33,750 nt of DNA from a virus. Under the pieces are notes generated by a model. The model had not been told where the DNA came from. It was given only the letters and a program-made list of their open reading frames with translations, and searched no databases. This document shows positions 20,722-29,255 of this stretch, piece by piece (position 1 is the stretch's first letter; the number at the start of each line of letters is the position of its first letter). Both the position numbers and the translations under genes were made by a program. The DNA lies in the IMG/VR virus record IMGVR_UViG_3300032267_000131, positions 1 through 33,750 of that record; one strand, written 5' to 3'.

Positions 20722-21723
20722 TTAAGCGATCAGAACGCCGCAGAATTGCGGGCCTGAAGATGTGAGGTTCCCGGCAAAACCGATGAGCTTAACGATAGCG
20801 TCTTGGTTAACAGCTTGACGTTCGCCGCCGATTGGCACGAAATTACGATCAGCGTGTGGACGGAACATCATGTACTTGGTGTTCAAGAACCACATATGAT
20901 TGGCAGTTGCATCGTTACCGATACCACCGTCTAAGATCACATCTGATGCCATGCCAGCGCCGTAGTATTTCAACGATGCAAAGCCTGCACCAACTGCCGA
21001 ATTGCCACCGTCTGAAATACGTTGGATTGACTGCAACGATTGCAAATACAGCTTGTAATAGTTGTTGTCGCAAACGATCAGATCAGGTTTGTCAGTTCCA
21101 CGAATTAGCTGAACAGCAAGAGCATCCATGTACGACTGGATGTTTGATGCTGAAGTAGCCGAACCGCCATCTGTCACGCCTGAGAACTTAGCCGAACGCC
21201 AGAACGAGAACGATGCACGGTTAATTCCACCGTATGTGCCTGTGCTCGGTGCGTCCGGGACTGCGGCCCCAAGCCCGGTGATATTTTTCCCGGAGTTTCC
21301 TGTGCCGTCTAGGTAAATGTCACCCGAAATACGGTTAGCCAATTGTGCTTCGGCAACCATCATACGACCATCTAGCAAATCGATAATTGCTTCTTTACCG
21401 CTGTTCTGAATCATTTCCAAGCCGCTGATTGAAATTGCAGCAGCGTACTGGGTGATTGAAAATTGAGCAGCAGAAATTGGGCTGTTCTGCGAAACGTTCA
21501 AAACTTCATAGCCTGAATAGCTATTGGTGTTGTCGGTTGCGGCATCCTGGTACATAATTTCTTGCAAAATTACGTTACCGCCAGAAAACGTCTTTACGTT
21601 GCCACGTTCTTTCAAACGGCGCAGTAAAGCGTTGTTGTTTGTTACGTTGTCAGCAAGTTCACCGGTGCGGCTTTGAATGTTAGTCGCAATGATGTCGCTG
21701 ATCGAGCTATTGGCAAATGCCAT
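20722..21723 (-). CDS. Major capsid (coat) protein, 333 aa
   Basis: The N-terminal helix (SSISDIIATNIQSRTGELAD), the strand-rich middle (GNVILQEIMYQDAATDNTNS) and the spine-helix-like AIIDLLDGRMMVAEAQLANR fit an HK97-fold coat. The length and the position between scaffold and decoration genes support it. The likely assembled form is an icosahedral shell. A ~60-base patch within codons for GNSGKNITGLGAAVPDAP (21241-21300) is 63% GC and uses CCG/GGG codons unlike its surroundings, which may mark a recombined segment. Confidence 0.85.
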   Translation of the reverse strand: MAFANSSISDIIATNIQSRTGELADNVTNNNALLRRLKERGNVKTFSGGNVILQEIMYQDAATDNTNSYSGYEVLNVSQNSPISAAQFSITQYAAAISISGLEMIQNSGKEAIIDLLDGRMMVAEAQLANRISGDIYLDGTGNSGKNITGLGAAVPDAPSTGTYGGINRASFSFWRSAKFSGVTDGGSATSASNIQSYMDALAVQLIRGTDKPDLIVCDNNYYKLYLQSLQSIQRISDGGNSAVGAGFASLKYYGAGMASDVILDGGIGNDATANHMWFLNTKYMMFRPHADRNFVPIGGERQAVNQDAIVKLIGFAGNLTSSGPQFCGVLIA

Positions 21724-21743
21724 AGTAATCTCCGATTAGGTTA

Positions 21744-22664
21744 TCAAAAACGTTCATTAAGATTGTCAAACTGTTCCATCAATAATGAACGCCTATCTTG
21801 CGCTTTGGTACTCGTCGCTGCCCCTGGTGTTGAGGATTTAACGCTGACCGCTGCCGCCCTAGCTGCTTTCGCTGCTCTGTTCGATGCTTCCCGTTTTGCT
21901 GCATCTGCTTGACCCTGTGAGGCTTGCTGATGTTTTGTAAACAGGTCGTTATCTAGGCGTATTGCCTTTTGGTACGCATCATCCAAGTCCTTTGCCACAC
22001 CGCTGTTAAGCAGTTGGATCATTGTTGGACGAGCTTCCTCAAAATACTCTGCTTTTGATTGAAACTGGTTAATTTCGCTCAAAAGTGCTTCATTCTGTGC
22101 ATTTTCCTGCGCTTGCTTCCAATTTAACACCTCGCCACGAACTTGTGCAAGCTCGTTTTGAATAGCGTAAAAGTTAGGATCAGTAGGCTGAATCTGCACA
22201 TCGCTCATGTTGATGCCGTACTGTTGAGCTAATTGTGCAAAATATGCTTGTTTCTGCTGTGGCGATCCGTGGCGCAAGACGTTATCAGCCTCCATCAAGG
22301 CTTTGACCGCTTGTGGTGCTTCAATGCCTAAACCACGGATGTTGTTCATGTACGGCTCAATGGCTTGCTGCATTTGGTCAGCATATTGAGCTTTAGTCAG
22401 CAAAGGCTGAACCCCTGCTCTCATTTCTTCTTCACGTTTCCAAGCGTATTCTTTTAGCTTTGGATCAGCGGTTGTCCAAGCCTCGTGATAATCCTTCTTC
22501 CACGATGCCGGTGGTCTTTCCCAAACTGGTGGCTCTGCCGGTGGCTCAAGATTGGGTTGTTCCTGCGTCTTTACTGCCTCGACTGGTGCTTCATTCTGAA
22601 CCTCATCGAACTGCTGTGACAGTAATTCTCGACGATCTGGCTGTTCAGTATTTTCCAATTGCAT
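21744..22664 (-). CDS. Scaffolding protein, 306 aa
   Basis: The protein is acidic and helical, rich in Gln/Ala/Glu, and lies directly upstream of the coat gene, as scaffolds do. A proline-rich N-terminal stretch (about residues 36-53) precedes helices such as QQAIEPYMNNIRGLGIEAPQ. Both ends carry nearly the same short helix: DRRELLSQQFDE at 10-21 and DRRSLLMEQFDN at 290-301. In P22 the C-terminal helix of scaffold binds coat, so a duplicated docking helix is plausible. It would leave or be degraded during head maturation. Confidence 0.8.
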   Translation of the reverse strand: MQLENTEQPDRRELLSQQFDEVQNEAPVEAVKTQEQPNLEPPAEPPVWERPPASWKKDYHEAWTTADPKLKEYAWKREEEMRAGVQPLLTKAQYADQMQQAIEPYMNNIRGLGIEAPQAVKALMEADNVLRHGSPQQKQAYFAQLAQQYGINMSDVQIQPTDPNFYAIQNELAQVRGEVLNWKQAQENAQNEALLSEINQFQSKAEYFEEARPTMIQLLNSGVAKDLDDAYQKAIRLDNDLFTKHQQASQGQADAAKREASNRAAKAARAAAVSVKSSTPGAATSTKAQDRRSLLMEQFDNLNERF

Positions 22665-22670
22665 ACCCCT

Positions 22671-22991
22671 TTAGGTAAATTTACGGCGAAGTTGTGAAAG
22701 AACTTGATTTGCCTGTTTGTGCGTCATGTTTGCTAGCTGCTGCCGCATGACTTCCCTGCGTGTGTCAACAGGCGGTGGCAACTTGGTTTCCATCTTCTCA
22801 TTGCCCACTTCAAAGCAATTATGTTGGCGCAAGTGTTCTCGATGAATTGACCGGCTCGTAATCATTGACCCGTCAATCATGGATTTGTAGGGCTGAATGT
22901 CTGGCATAACCATTGGGCCAAGGCTCTCGTAATGCTCTTTTGAACCTTTCTCGACCAGTTCGCCATTAACGTATATGTAAGTTTTTTTCAT
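22671..22991 (-). CDS. Conserved phage head-module protein, 106 aa
   Basis: MKKTYIYVNGELVEKGSKEH followed by VMPDIQPYKSMIDGSMITSR and SIHREHLRQHNCFEVGNE is a highly conserved pattern in tailed phages between portal and scaffold genes. His and Cys residues (HREHLRQHNC) could bind a metal. Despite its wide occurrence, I know of no assigned function. It overlaps the preceding gene by ATGA. Confidence 0.7.
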   Translation of the reverse strand: MKKTYIYVNGELVEKGSKEHYESLGPMVMPDIQPYKSMIDGSMITSRSIHREHLRQHNCFEVGNEKMETKLPPPVDTRREVMRQQLANMTHKQANQVLSQLRRKFT

Positions 22992-23347
22992 AACAGAGCT
23001 ATAACGTCCTCATCATCCATTTCTATGTGTTCGTTGTAAATCCGGTTTACCCGATCTAAATCAGCCAACATCGCATCGTAATTGATTACCGCTGGCGCTT
23101 TAGCTGTGGCCTCAATGACAAACGGCTCTGCAATTTCCTCTGCAATCCTTGGTTTACCCTCTACTATTTGCTCAAATAATGCAATTACCTCGTCCCGCCT
23201 TGCTTTTGCCTTTGCTGCCTCTGCCTTACGGTGTTCTTCTTCCTTTCTCTTGCGGTCAACGCCATCGTGGGTGTCAACGTCAATTAGGACGGGTACATAG
23301 TCCCATGTCGCAACGTCCCACGTTCCGGTGTCCCAATACCCGTTCAT
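22988..23347 (-). CDS. Portal-adjacent protein with WD-type start and charged helix, 119 aa
   Basis: It begins MNGYWDTGTWDVATWDYVPV, three short W-D turns, followed by a charged helix (DRKRKEEEHRKAEAAKAKAR) and an acidic end. A similar WD run occurs in the 509-residue tail protein (KWDVALWDVGYW). It overlaps both neighbours by four bases. It may be a small head-completion or assembly factor; function not recognised. Confidence 0.55.
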   Translation of the reverse strand: MNGYWDTGTWDVATWDYVPVLIDVDTHDGVDRKRKEEEHRKAEAAKAKARRDEVIALFEQIVEGKPRIAEEIAEPFVIEATAKAPAVINYDAMLADLDRVNRIYNEHIEMDDEDVIALL

Positions 23348-25689
23348 GCAAGCTCAACCCCTGCGGCTCTCCCATCTGCGCCACGGATAATTTTCTTAGG
23401 CGCTGCAATTACCGTCATTACGCCGTTGATTTTATCCATAGCGGTGTTGTGCATATTGCTCATGTTGTCGTGCATCTGCACCATGCGGTTCATCGCTTGC
23501 GTCACATTGTCACCCAATTCTGCGGCAATCTTGGTGCTTGCAGCCTCTTGCGCCTCAAGTAACGGCAAGTCTAAGCCTGGGTTTGCCCCAATCCTAGCCA
23601 CCATGATCTTGGTTGCCGACTCAAGCTCAGTTTTCCACTTTTCCAATTGTTCGGCAGCTTGCAACTTGGCTTGTTCCATTGCCTGCATATACTGTTGTTT
23701 TTGCGCCTCAAGTTGGGCATCTGCTTGCAGTTTCATTTGGTGCATCTGCATATCAGCCTGTGCCTTGGCTTGGGCAACTTGAATATCGGCTTGCGCCCTC
23801 AATTGTTCAGCCTGCGCCGTGGCCTGCATCTTCATCTGCTCGTTTTGGGCTTGAGCTTGCATCTTCATTTGCTCAAACTGCTGCTCTGCCTGCATCTTCA
23901 TAACTTCAGGGTTTGGCGGTGGTGGCTGCTGTGCCATCATTTGCTGTTTTTCTTGCAACTGTTGCATAGCTTGGTCAATCGTACCCTCAATCGGTGCGGC
24001 TTTCTTGTATGCGCCAACGCCAAACTTAACCAATTCGATCAGCATAGGCACTAACTCTGGCGCTTGTTGACCCATTGGCAATGCTTGCGTCAAGAACCCA
24101 CCCATCGCTTGCAAGAACTCAACTCGCTCACGTTTGTTTTGATTCTCGTCAATTTGCACTAGGCTATCTGAATCCACTTGGATGCGGAACGAACGCAAAG
24201 GCTTGTCTTGAATTAGCTGCAACGCCTGCGGGATTAGCGCCTGATCTGCCGGCTGCATACCTTGTGCGGCAGCGTACATAAGGATCGTTGTGGGCTGAAA
24301 CTTAGTGCAAATGACTTGGGCTTTTAACTGGAATAACTCACTCGCAAACAGGGCAACATCTTCTTGCATCGAGCGCAAACGCAGTCCTGCATACTGACCC
24401 TTAATCTGTTGTGCCGTAGCGGTTTCAGAGGCTTGTCCCTGTCCCCGAATAATGTCACTAATACCTGTAATTTCATAGATTTGGGTTTTGATTTCATTCA
24501 TTGCTCGATAACATTGCATGAGCGTTGCCGCCATCACATCAATTGGCAACAGGTCAATCGACCCTTTCAATCCACCCTTTTCAGAGAACGCCATCCACTT
24601 ATCGACTGGAATTAATGTGTTGTTATCGCCCTCAGTCAAAAGACGCTGTAATGTGGGTTGTGATGCGTCATAGACCCCACGAACACGCAACGCTTTAACT
24701 AGCCCGTCAATGCGGTCAGTCAAAATGTCTAGGTCTGTCGCTTGGTCTTGATACAGCACAAAGTCTGGCACAGGCACAAGCGTGTCGCTAGTCATCGTGG
24801 CGTACAAAGGTTTGGCACACGGAAAAAAGTTTTCCAGTTCTAATGGATCTTCACGTTCATCAAGAATGTTTGGGCAACTCTTGCTAATCCAGTACACCTT
24901 GCCACTTTCTTTGTCCCATAGTTCGCAAATCTTAGCCCGTGTGAAGTCTTTGGATTGTGTCGAATACTGCTTATTGGTTTCCGGTCCTGCATCTAGCGGA
25001 ATGGATTTAGCCGTTTCCTCGCCAAATCGTTCGATGAGGCTATCTTTGGTCATGTACACCCAGCGCCAAACTTGGGTGACTTCTTCCCATGTACGGGCAA
25101 CCGAATGTCCAAAGTCTTTCCAATGGACGTAATCGGTAGGCGCACACTCGTACTCAATTTCTTCTTGTGGCTCAACTTCCTCACCCATAGCGCCATCAAG
25201 CGTCATAGCAGTCTTGACTTGCTGACCTGTGCTGTCAACCTCGTCTACATCTTCTGTCACTTGCAGACCATCTTCGGGAATGTCTTGCGCCCGAACGTGC
25301 GGCTCGTAACGCACCCATGCCACGCCTCGACCACCCAAGAACCTGTCCTCAACTGCGTGTTTCATGGTCGATCTGAAATCGGTGTAATGCTCAATCTCAA
25401 AGTCCAAGGCACGTTCAATCAACTGGCTGGCAACACGGGCAACTGGGTCGTTATCCCCAAATCGTCGAGATACGTCAGCCTTTGGCAATCTGGCATACAC
25501 CGCAGGAATCAGCGTCTGTACGTTAGACCACAGAATGTTAAATTTAGCGGTTTCGTTGGTGTTCTGATTGCGGTTGTCATCACGGTAGCGCCTCACAATC
25601 TTGTTTGTGCGAGCTTCCCACTTCTTGAACTCATTGTCGTATTGGCTGATTACATTTAGCCACTTCTGAACGCCAGTCAATGCTTCCAT
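23344..25689 (-). CDS. Portal protein, P22-like with long helical barrel, 781 aa
   Basis: The N-terminal ~540 residues match podovirus portals: WSNVQTLIPAVYARLPKADV, KDFGHSVARTWEEVTQVWRW and EITGISDIIRGQGQASETAT with TAQQIKGQYAGLRLRSMQED. The 12-mer would form the DNA entry ring and bind terminase and adaptor. Residues 607-694 are eight consecutive 11-residue repeats, mostly starting QMK/QAK and rich in Gln and Ala (coding 23608-23871). This hendecad pattern indicates a long helical tube, like the barrel of the P22 portal. Total length is close to P22 (725 aa) and longer than typical siphovirus portals. Confidence 0.92.
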   Translation of the reverse strand: MEALTGVQKWLNVISQYDNEFKKWEARTNKIVRRYRDDNRNQNTNETAKFNILWSNVQTLIPAVYARLPKADVSRRFGDNDPVARVASQLIERALDFEIEHYTDFRSTMKHAVEDRFLGGRGVAWVRYEPHVRAQDIPEDGLQVTEDVDEVDSTGQQVKTAMTLDGAMGEEVEPQEEIEYECAPTDYVHWKDFGHSVARTWEEVTQVWRWVYMTKDSLIERFGEETAKSIPLDAGPETNKQYSTQSKDFTRAKICELWDKESGKVYWISKSCPNILDEREDPLELENFFPCAKPLYATMTSDTLVPVPDFVLYQDQATDLDILTDRIDGLVKALRVRGVYDASQPTLQRLLTEGDNNTLIPVDKWMAFSEKGGLKGSIDLLPIDVMAATLMQCYRAMNEIKTQIYEITGISDIIRGQGQASETATAQQIKGQYAGLRLRSMQEDVALFASELFQLKAQVICTKFQPTTILMYAAAQGMQPADQALIPQALQLIQDKPLRSFRIQVDSDSLVQIDENQNKRERVEFLQAMGGFLTQALPMGQQAPELVPMLIELVKFGVGAYKKAAPIEGTIDQAMQQLQEKQQMMAQQPPPPNPEVMKMQAEQQFEQMKMQAQAQNEQMKMQATAQAEQLRAQADIQVAQAKAQADMQMHQMKLQADAQLEAQKQQYMQAMEQAKLQAAEQLEKWKTELESATKIMVARIGANPGLDLPLLEAQEAASTKIAAELGDNVTQAMNRMVQMHDNMSNMHNTAMDKINGVMTVIAAPKKIIRGADGRAAGVELA

Positions 25690-25698
25690 TTTGATACC

Positions 25699-26061
25699 TT
25701 AGTATTTTTGCGTGAAATTAACGCCAACTTGCGGCATAAACATACCTAAGCGTTGACCACCGGCTGAACCAACTGCGCCAGCGCCTCCTGCGTATGGGCT
25801 GATTGTGGCGTTCTCACCAATAGGAATATTGCCCCTAATTTGACCAAACCCTGATGCAATGTTGTTGCCAACCCCACCAGTTCCAATCATTTGAATATAA
25901 GGGTTAATCATATTTTCAGATGGATCGCCTTGCATTGTTTCTTGCCTCATGCCAACAGGAATATCTGTCGGTTGCATCATTTTTCGTGCTTGTTCTTGAG
26001 CCTGCAAAAATTGAGCAAGCATCCTTTGTTTTTCATCATCTGTTTGATATTGAAAATCCAT
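25699..26061 (-). CDS. Hypothetical head-module protein, 120 aa
   Basis: ATG at 26061 is chosen because it directly follows the FkbM gene stop with GAGAT upstream; the longer frame uses a TTG at 26076. The N-terminal helix is Gln/Met-rich (DEKQRMLAQFLQAQEQARKM), and the C-terminal half is glycine-rich (NASGFGQIRGN-type, SPYAGGAGAVGSAGG) ending MPQVGVNFTQKY. The end resembles short beta-strands. Function unknown. Confidence 0.5.
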   Translation of the reverse strand: MDFQYQTDDEKQRMLAQFLQAQEQARKMMQPTDIPVGMRQETMQGDPSENMINPYIQMIGTGGVGNNIASGFGQIRGNIPIGENATISPYAGGAGAVGSAGGQRLGMFMPQVGVNFTQKY

Positions 26062-26062
26062 T

Positions 26063-26674
26063 TTAATATCTCGCAAAAATTACGTCACGGTTTACCCGCC
26101 CGACAATCTCGTAGCCCCAATCTTGGAGTAGGTTGATCGTGTCCTCGTCGCTGTACCCGTATCGACTGCCCAAGCCTTTAAGCTCTAGCGTGATAACTGG
26201 GTGTGTCTTTTTGATCGTGCGTTCTGCACCTAGCAATGCTAAATGCTCGTAGCCTTCAATGTCTAACTGGATGAAATCGCAGTTGTCTACGCAAAAGGAG
26301 TCAATTGTTAACACCCGAACGTCATTGCCGGCTTTTAATTGGTGCGCCCCAATGTTCTCAGGGTATGGGTGATCGACTGACGCTGTGCCTTGTTTCTCAC
26401 CAAATGCAGCCCAATGATGCTCAATGTTGGCGTGGCCTGCGACATTCAATAGCAACGCCTGATAGTTGACCAAGTCAGGCTCGACTGTAATGACACGATC
26501 AAATTGCCCTGCCATAGTAGCGGGATAAACGCCAATATTGCCACCGGCCTGAATAACTGTACGAAACTGATTCATGTGGGTATAGCTCACATTCAAGTCT
26601 GGTAGCTCGACCAAAAGTGCGTTAATGCAGCACTCGTCAATATCGGGAACTTGCCAGCCTTCAACCAATTTCAT
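26063..26674 (-). CDS. FkbM-family methyltransferase, 203 aa
   Basis: VIQAGGNIGVYPATMAG (41-54) is the SAM-binding motif I of the FkbM family, VITVEPDLVNYQALLLNV is motif II, and FIQLDIEGYEHLALLGA (134-150) is the typical later motif. FkbM-type enzymes O-methylate small molecules or sugars. The gene overlaps the GT8-like glycosyltransferase gene, so methylation of a transferred sugar is an attractive idea. It sits between terminase and portal genes, within the packaging/head module. Confidence is high in the family and low in the substrate. Confidence 0.88.
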   Translation of the reverse strand: MKLVEGWQVPDIDECCINALLVELPDLNVSYTHMNQFRTVIQAGGNIGVYPATMAGQFDRVITVEPDLVNYQALLLNVAGHANIEHHWAAFGEKQGTASVDHPYPENIGAHQLKAGNDVRVLTIDSFCVDNCDFIQLDIEGYEHLALLGAERTIKKTHPVITLELKGLGSRYGYSDEDTINLLQDWGYEIVGRVNRDVIFARY

Positions 26675-27251
26675 AGGGTATCCTTGTTTGTTCCCACGGT
26701 CTAGGCTTGCCGTGGAATATCACAACCTTGGCATCGTCTACCCCTTTGGGCAGCACATCAGCCTTAAAGCTCACAATCCCATCTGCAATGTCCTGCCAAT
26801 ACGTCACTTTGTCCCGCATAAAGTGTTCAATGTAACTTTGATCGCCACCCGCCGTATACATCTGTAATGCGGCAAACTTGTCGTACAAATCAACAGGTTT
26901 CGACCAATACATCATGCTCGACTGCATCGCTTTCGGGTTGTACTGACCCCTGTAAACATCACGCATAATTACAAAATCGTGCTGCTTTGCCGCCTCGATC
27001 ATTGCCGTACAGTCACCAGTCAGAACCGTATCTAGGTCAAAGTACAGCGCACTTGGTAGCCGAAACAACTCCATCTTTGCCCACCAACCAACCCAATCAT
27101 GCATCAAAGGGATGGTTTTGCACTCTAGCTCAACGTCTGACAAGCACACAAACTCATGCGCTGGCAGATACTTGGCGCACATCTTTTGCAACGCATAAAC
27201 GTGTTCAGGCTTGAAATCACCACCTGACCGCAATACGCTTGCTACGATCAT
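26661..27251 (-). CDS. GT8-like glycosyltransferase, 196 aa
   Basis: The strand ALYFDLDTVLTGD holds a DxD motif (Asp72, Asp74) for nucleotide-sugar binding, and VIFHGKPRPWEQTR (178-190) fits the HGxxKPW-type motif of glycosyltransferase family 8. HDWVGWWAKMELFRL before the DxD is also typical. Likely a metal-dependent retaining transferase in the cytoplasm. It is coupled to the FkbM methyltransferase gene and lies next to the large terminase gene. The acceptor (virion protein, host glycan or DNA) is unknown. Confidence 0.8.
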   Translation of the reverse strand: MIVASVLRSGGDFKPEHVYALQKMCAKYLPAHEFVCLSDVELECKTIPLMHDWVGWWAKMELFRLPSALYFDLDTVLTGDCTAMIEAAKQHDFVIMRDVYRGQYNPKAMQSSMMYWSKPVDLYDKFAALQMYTAGGDQSYIEHFMRDKVTYWQDIADGIVSFKADVLPKGVDDAKVVIFHGKPRPWEQTRIPYEIG

Positions 27252-27562
27252 GCGCTAAAGATGCCAATTGCTAACACTTCTACGCCTGCGCCAGTTGTAA
27301 CTTTCCACGGGCCATTGCGAGAAATAGCGTTAATTTCAATGTTGTATTGACCAATGCCTGAGCCTGGCAATGCTGGTTGAATTGTGTGTGAAAAACCTGT
27401 GCCATCTAGCAAAATTACGTTGCCTGTGGCTGCTGTAGACACGGTGCATAGCAAACGATGGAGATAGTCACCAGTTGCGCCTGTGCCGCCTAACACTTGT
27501 GCGGTTTGGCTTACTGCAACGTGTTCGTATTGATACTCATATGGATAAGGTACGCCACTCAT
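27248..27562 (-). CDS. Conserved small structural protein, 104 aa
   Basis: MSGVPYPYEYQYEHVAVSQT with LGGTGATGDYLHRLLCTVST is a pattern I recognise from small virion proteins of marine and freshwater phages. It is all-beta with a Gly/Thr-rich repeat. It overlaps terminase and glycosyltransferase genes by four bases on each side. A head fibre or decoration role is likely but not shown. Confidence 0.6.
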   Translation of the reverse strand: MSGVPYPYEYQYEHVAVSQTAQVLGGTGATGDYLHRLLCTVSTAATGNVILLDGTGFSHTIQPALPGSGIGQYNIEINAISRNGPWKVTTGAGVEVLAIGIFSA

Positions 27563-28896
27563 AATCTTCTACTCCTGTTAGTTGTGTGGGTTGCCCACAT
27601 ATCATTCAAAGTTACTGTGTTCTCAGGCCCAACAATCAACGGCTTAACCATATCTGGCTGCTTAACCTTTGGCTCTAGCCTCCACGCAATTGCCAACATT
27701 CGGAACGCATCTGCTGGGTGGCTTGTCCAATCATGCCGTGGCGTTTGCCTAAACGCTTTCTTGTCCTCGTCGTATTCACGCTGATATTGCCTGAGTGCCT
27801 CTAGTCCATCATGCGTTCGTTCGCTGTCAAACCAACATTGCGGCAACATCTGACGCACCGCCTGAATCCCATCTTGCACCGACAAGTCAGGCACGATAGC
27901 CATATTGTTGATGCCTAAATACTCACTCAATTGCTCAATTACCGACTTACCCGCTGCTGCTAGAGTTTTTGCCCTTGCATCGTGCGGTAGGTAATGTTTT
28001 GCGTATTTATACGGCTTTTCTACGACTATTTTAGCTATTTCTGCAATGTTTGCACCACTTATTGCAAAATAATCAATGATGTGGATTTCGTTGCGTACCA
28101 CCTGATACCACCAAATAGCCGTGTCATCTCGATACCCTAAGTCGAAAGCCGTGTATGTGGGTAGGTGCGGATCGTAATCAACACGCCTAACCTGACCGGC
28201 ATCTGTGATCTTGCGTAAGTCCTCGCCATAGAAAGCGCCGACAATGGCAGCTTCAAATGAGCATTGAAACTCTTGTAGAAATTGGTCTTGAGAAATCTGT
28301 GCGGCAGCGGCTTTAAGTTCTGCTTCGGGCAACAGTCCAGATTCACTAGCCTTTAGGACAAGATGAAACCACTCGTCAGGTGTGCGCCTAGCGGTTTCGT
28401 ATATGTCCCAAAACTGATTTTTGCCCTTCGGAGTTCCCGCAAAAACGCACCAGCCCATTTTGTCACTCAAACACGGTCTTACGACATTACCCCAGACTGA
28501 CGGTCTAAAGTCCCCGTATTCGTCCATAAACACGCCATCAAAGCCCAAGCCTCGCATAGCGTCAGCGTTGTCAGCACCGAACAAGCGTATCTTGCCGCCA
28601 GTTATAAGCTCAACCGTCAGCTCGGCTTCATTGGATGCCGCAAGGACTGGTGCTGCAAAGCGTTTGAGATAGTCCCAAGCCACGGACTTAGCTTGGCTGC
28701 GAAACGGTGCAATGTAGGCAAATAGTGGGCTTTCAGTCTTGCACATAAGTGCGGCACGAATAATGTCGTTAATTGCTGCAACAGTCTTGCCTGCTCGACG
28801 GTGGGCAACAAGACAAGCCCAGCGCTCGGTGCGGTTGTGAAACGGTTTAAACGCAGCCCGTGGTTTATACGGGATTGTTTCTACTCGTCTTGCCAT
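27559..28896 (-). CDS. terL: Terminase large subunit, 445 aa
   Basis: ATPase motifs: Walker A-like HRRAGKT (32-38), Walker B VFMDEYGD (Asp125, Glu126) and the coupling motif AGTPKG (153-158). The nuclease domain shows FDLGYRDDTAIW with Asp252 and a further Asp257/258, and SHPADAFRM with Asp396, as in RNase H-like headful or cohesive-end terminases. It powers DNA packaging through the portal and cuts the concatemer. The gene overlaps the small terminase by 16 bases. Without full comparison the packaging type cannot be called from the sequence. Confidence 0.93.
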   Translation of the reverse strand: MARRVETIPYKPRAAFKPFHNRTERWACLVAHRRAGKTVAAINDIIRAALMCKTESPLFAYIAPFRSQAKSVAWDYLKRFAAPVLAASNEAELTVELITGGKIRLFGADNADAMRGLGFDGVFMDEYGDFRPSVWGNVVRPCLSDKMGWCVFAGTPKGKNQFWDIYETARRTPDEWFHLVLKASESGLLPEAELKAAAAQISQDQFLQEFQCSFEAAIVGAFYGEDLRKITDAGQVRRVDYDPHLPTYTAFDLGYRDDTAIWWYQVVRNEIHIIDYFAISGANIAEIAKIVVEKPYKYAKHYLPHDARAKTLAAAGKSVIEQLSEYLGINNMAIVPDLSVQDGIQAVRQMLPQCWFDSERTHDGLEALRQYQREYDEDKKAFRQTPRHDWTSHPADAFRMLAIAWRLEPKVKQPDMVKPLIVGPENTVTLNDMWATHTTNRSRRL

Positions 28897-29207
28897 TTCA
28901 CAATCAGTTCAATCGGACTGTTATCCACGCCACTATGTTCGGTTCGTGCAAGTTTAGGTGAGGCAAACTCTGCTAATTGAGCAATAAGCGTCAAAGCACC
29001 CTTTGGGTCTGGTTTAACTTGATCGCCATCACCGTGGGCAACGGTTTCTAGCCACTTGCCAACGTTATCAGCGTTGTTCTCAAGCAAGGCTGTAACGGTA
29101 TCTCTAAAGGCTTTTGTTGCCTTGTTGACGCTACCCTTCTTTCTGCCAATACCTGCTGCGGGTGGTTTAGGTCGCACACCAGACTTCACTACTTTGCTGA
29201 TTTCCAT
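28881..29207 (-). CDS. terS: Terminase small subunit candidate, 108 aa
   Basis: It lies directly upstream of the large terminase gene with an overlap. The N-terminus is basic (KPPAAGIGRKKGSVNKATKA), followed by helices (FRDTVTALLENNADNVGKWL, GALTLIAQLAEFASPKLART) resembling small terminase proteins with a GRxKGxxNK-type DNA-binding start. The ATG at 29207 is preferred over the TTG at 29219. It would recognise the packaging site and regulate the large subunit. Confidence 0.7.
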   Translation of the reverse strand: MEISKVVKSGVRPKPPAAGIGRKKGSVNKATKAFRDTVTALLENNADNVGKWLETVAHGDGDQVKPDPKGALTLIAQLAEFASPKLARTEHSGVDNSPIELIVKWQDE

Positions 29208-29255
29208 ATCTTTTCTCAATGGTTTTAGATTTAAGATTGGTTGAGTTTAGCTTAC

